Origin: JBMNNU01 sp050942695
Lineage (GTDB): Bacteria > Chloroflexota > UBA6077
Direction of reading: 5' to 3'
DNA: 12,999 bases
NCBI GenBank assembly: GCA_050942695.1
Contig: JBMNNU010000076.1
Coordinates: forward strand, 1 to 12,999
The notes below the pieces were generated by a model that was not told the DNA's origin, did no database searches, and saw nothing but the letters and a program-made list of their open reading frames with translations. The position numbers and the translations under genes were made by a program. Below, in pieces: positions 12,727 through 12,999 of this stretch (the first letter of the stretch is position 1; each line of letters opens with the position of its first letter).

Positions 12727-12999
12727 TCACGCATACCCACTTCTGAATGAAGTAGAAGGTAAGCATACTTTGGGGATGTTCTTGGCGTAGTCGAGGAGTG
12801 CCAGTGCCAGGTAAGTGATACTGAGGCGACCGCGCTGGGAGTAGGCAGCATGGAAGCCTTTGGGGAAGATGGTGCCTCTGGTCAGGAGCATCAAGGTCAG
12901 CCAGGACAGGGCGATGGTAAAGGCCGCGAGGAGGCGAGTTAAGCGCTGGGGTGTGCCCACCAGGACCCGGTCCAAACCGAAGCGACCCTTGGAGTCCTT
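12727..12999 (-). CDS. Transposase, C-terminal fragment (runs off right edge)
   Basis: The 90 visible codons, open to the window edge, read KDSKGRFGLDRVLVGTPQRL, then RLLAAFTIALSWLTLML, GFHAAYSQRGRLS and TYLALALLDYAKNIPK. This resembles the C-terminal end of IS4-type DDE transposases, in which a Leu-rich segment follows the last catalytic region. The catalytic acidic residues would lie beyond the edge, so activity cannot be judged. The last residues (VCLPSTSFRSGYA) look less family-like and could reflect truncation or a natural end. No terminal inverted repeat is recognisable in the 15 bases between its stop and the tRNA promoter. The IS4-type assignment is by general resemblance only. Confidence 0.72.
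   Translation of the reverse strand, partial: KDSKGRFGLDRVLVGTPQRLTRLLAAFTIALSWLTLMLLTRGTIFPKGFHAAYSQRGRLSITYLALALLDYAKNIPKVCLPSTSFRSGYA

Noticed and set aside
1..12999. CRISPR array, prophage, toxin-antitoxin or other defence system
   Set aside because: No regularly spaced direct repeats, no phage structural or integrase genes and no recognisable toxin or antitoxin pair were found.

Overview
This 13 kb window looks like an ordinary chromosomal stretch from a mid-GC bacterium. I place it tentatively in Chloroflexota. The reasons are a RimI acetyltransferase with a long disordered insert and a characteristic RRYYSDN tail, an OGG1-type glycosylase next to polA, and two small uncharacterised proteins that feel like that phylum. 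No database search was possible, so the taxonomy is inference. Almost everything reads on the minus strand.

Layout, in minus-strand transcription order from the right edge: the C-terminal end of a DDE-type transposase (12999-12727); a strong sigma70-type promoter driving a tRNA-Phe, tRNA-Gly, tRNA-Cys array that ends at an intrinsic terminator (12712-12254); an MFS transporter (12218-10974); a CvpA-family membrane protein (10818-10297); an intrinsic terminator; and an unrecognised 411-residue protein (10246-9011). A plus-strand winged-helix-like gene (8559-8993) converges on that unknown gene. A 700-base stretch without a convincing gene (7861-8558) follows and contains a cluster of repeat-like hairpins.

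Next is a tight operon thiL-tsaE-tsaB-rimI (7851-4905), joining thiamine pyrophosphate synthesis with two subunits of the t6A tRNA-modification machinery and a ribosomal-protein/TsaD-associated acetyltransferase. A palindrome-rich spacer (4742-4904) separates it from a second operon: polA, an MFS transporter and an OGG1-type 8-oxoguanine DNA glycosylase. These last three are joined by two GTGA overlaps, and the glycosylase runs off the left edge.

Many starts are not ATG (GTG, TTG and possibly ATT), and Shine-Dalgarno sequences decide several of them. I see no defence system, CRISPR array, prophage or biosynthetic cluster. The most interesting items are the possible ATT start of rimI, the hairpin/palindrome clusters, the transporter lodged between two DNA-repair genes, the terminator placed directly before the ribosome binding site of the unknown protein, and that unknown protein itself.
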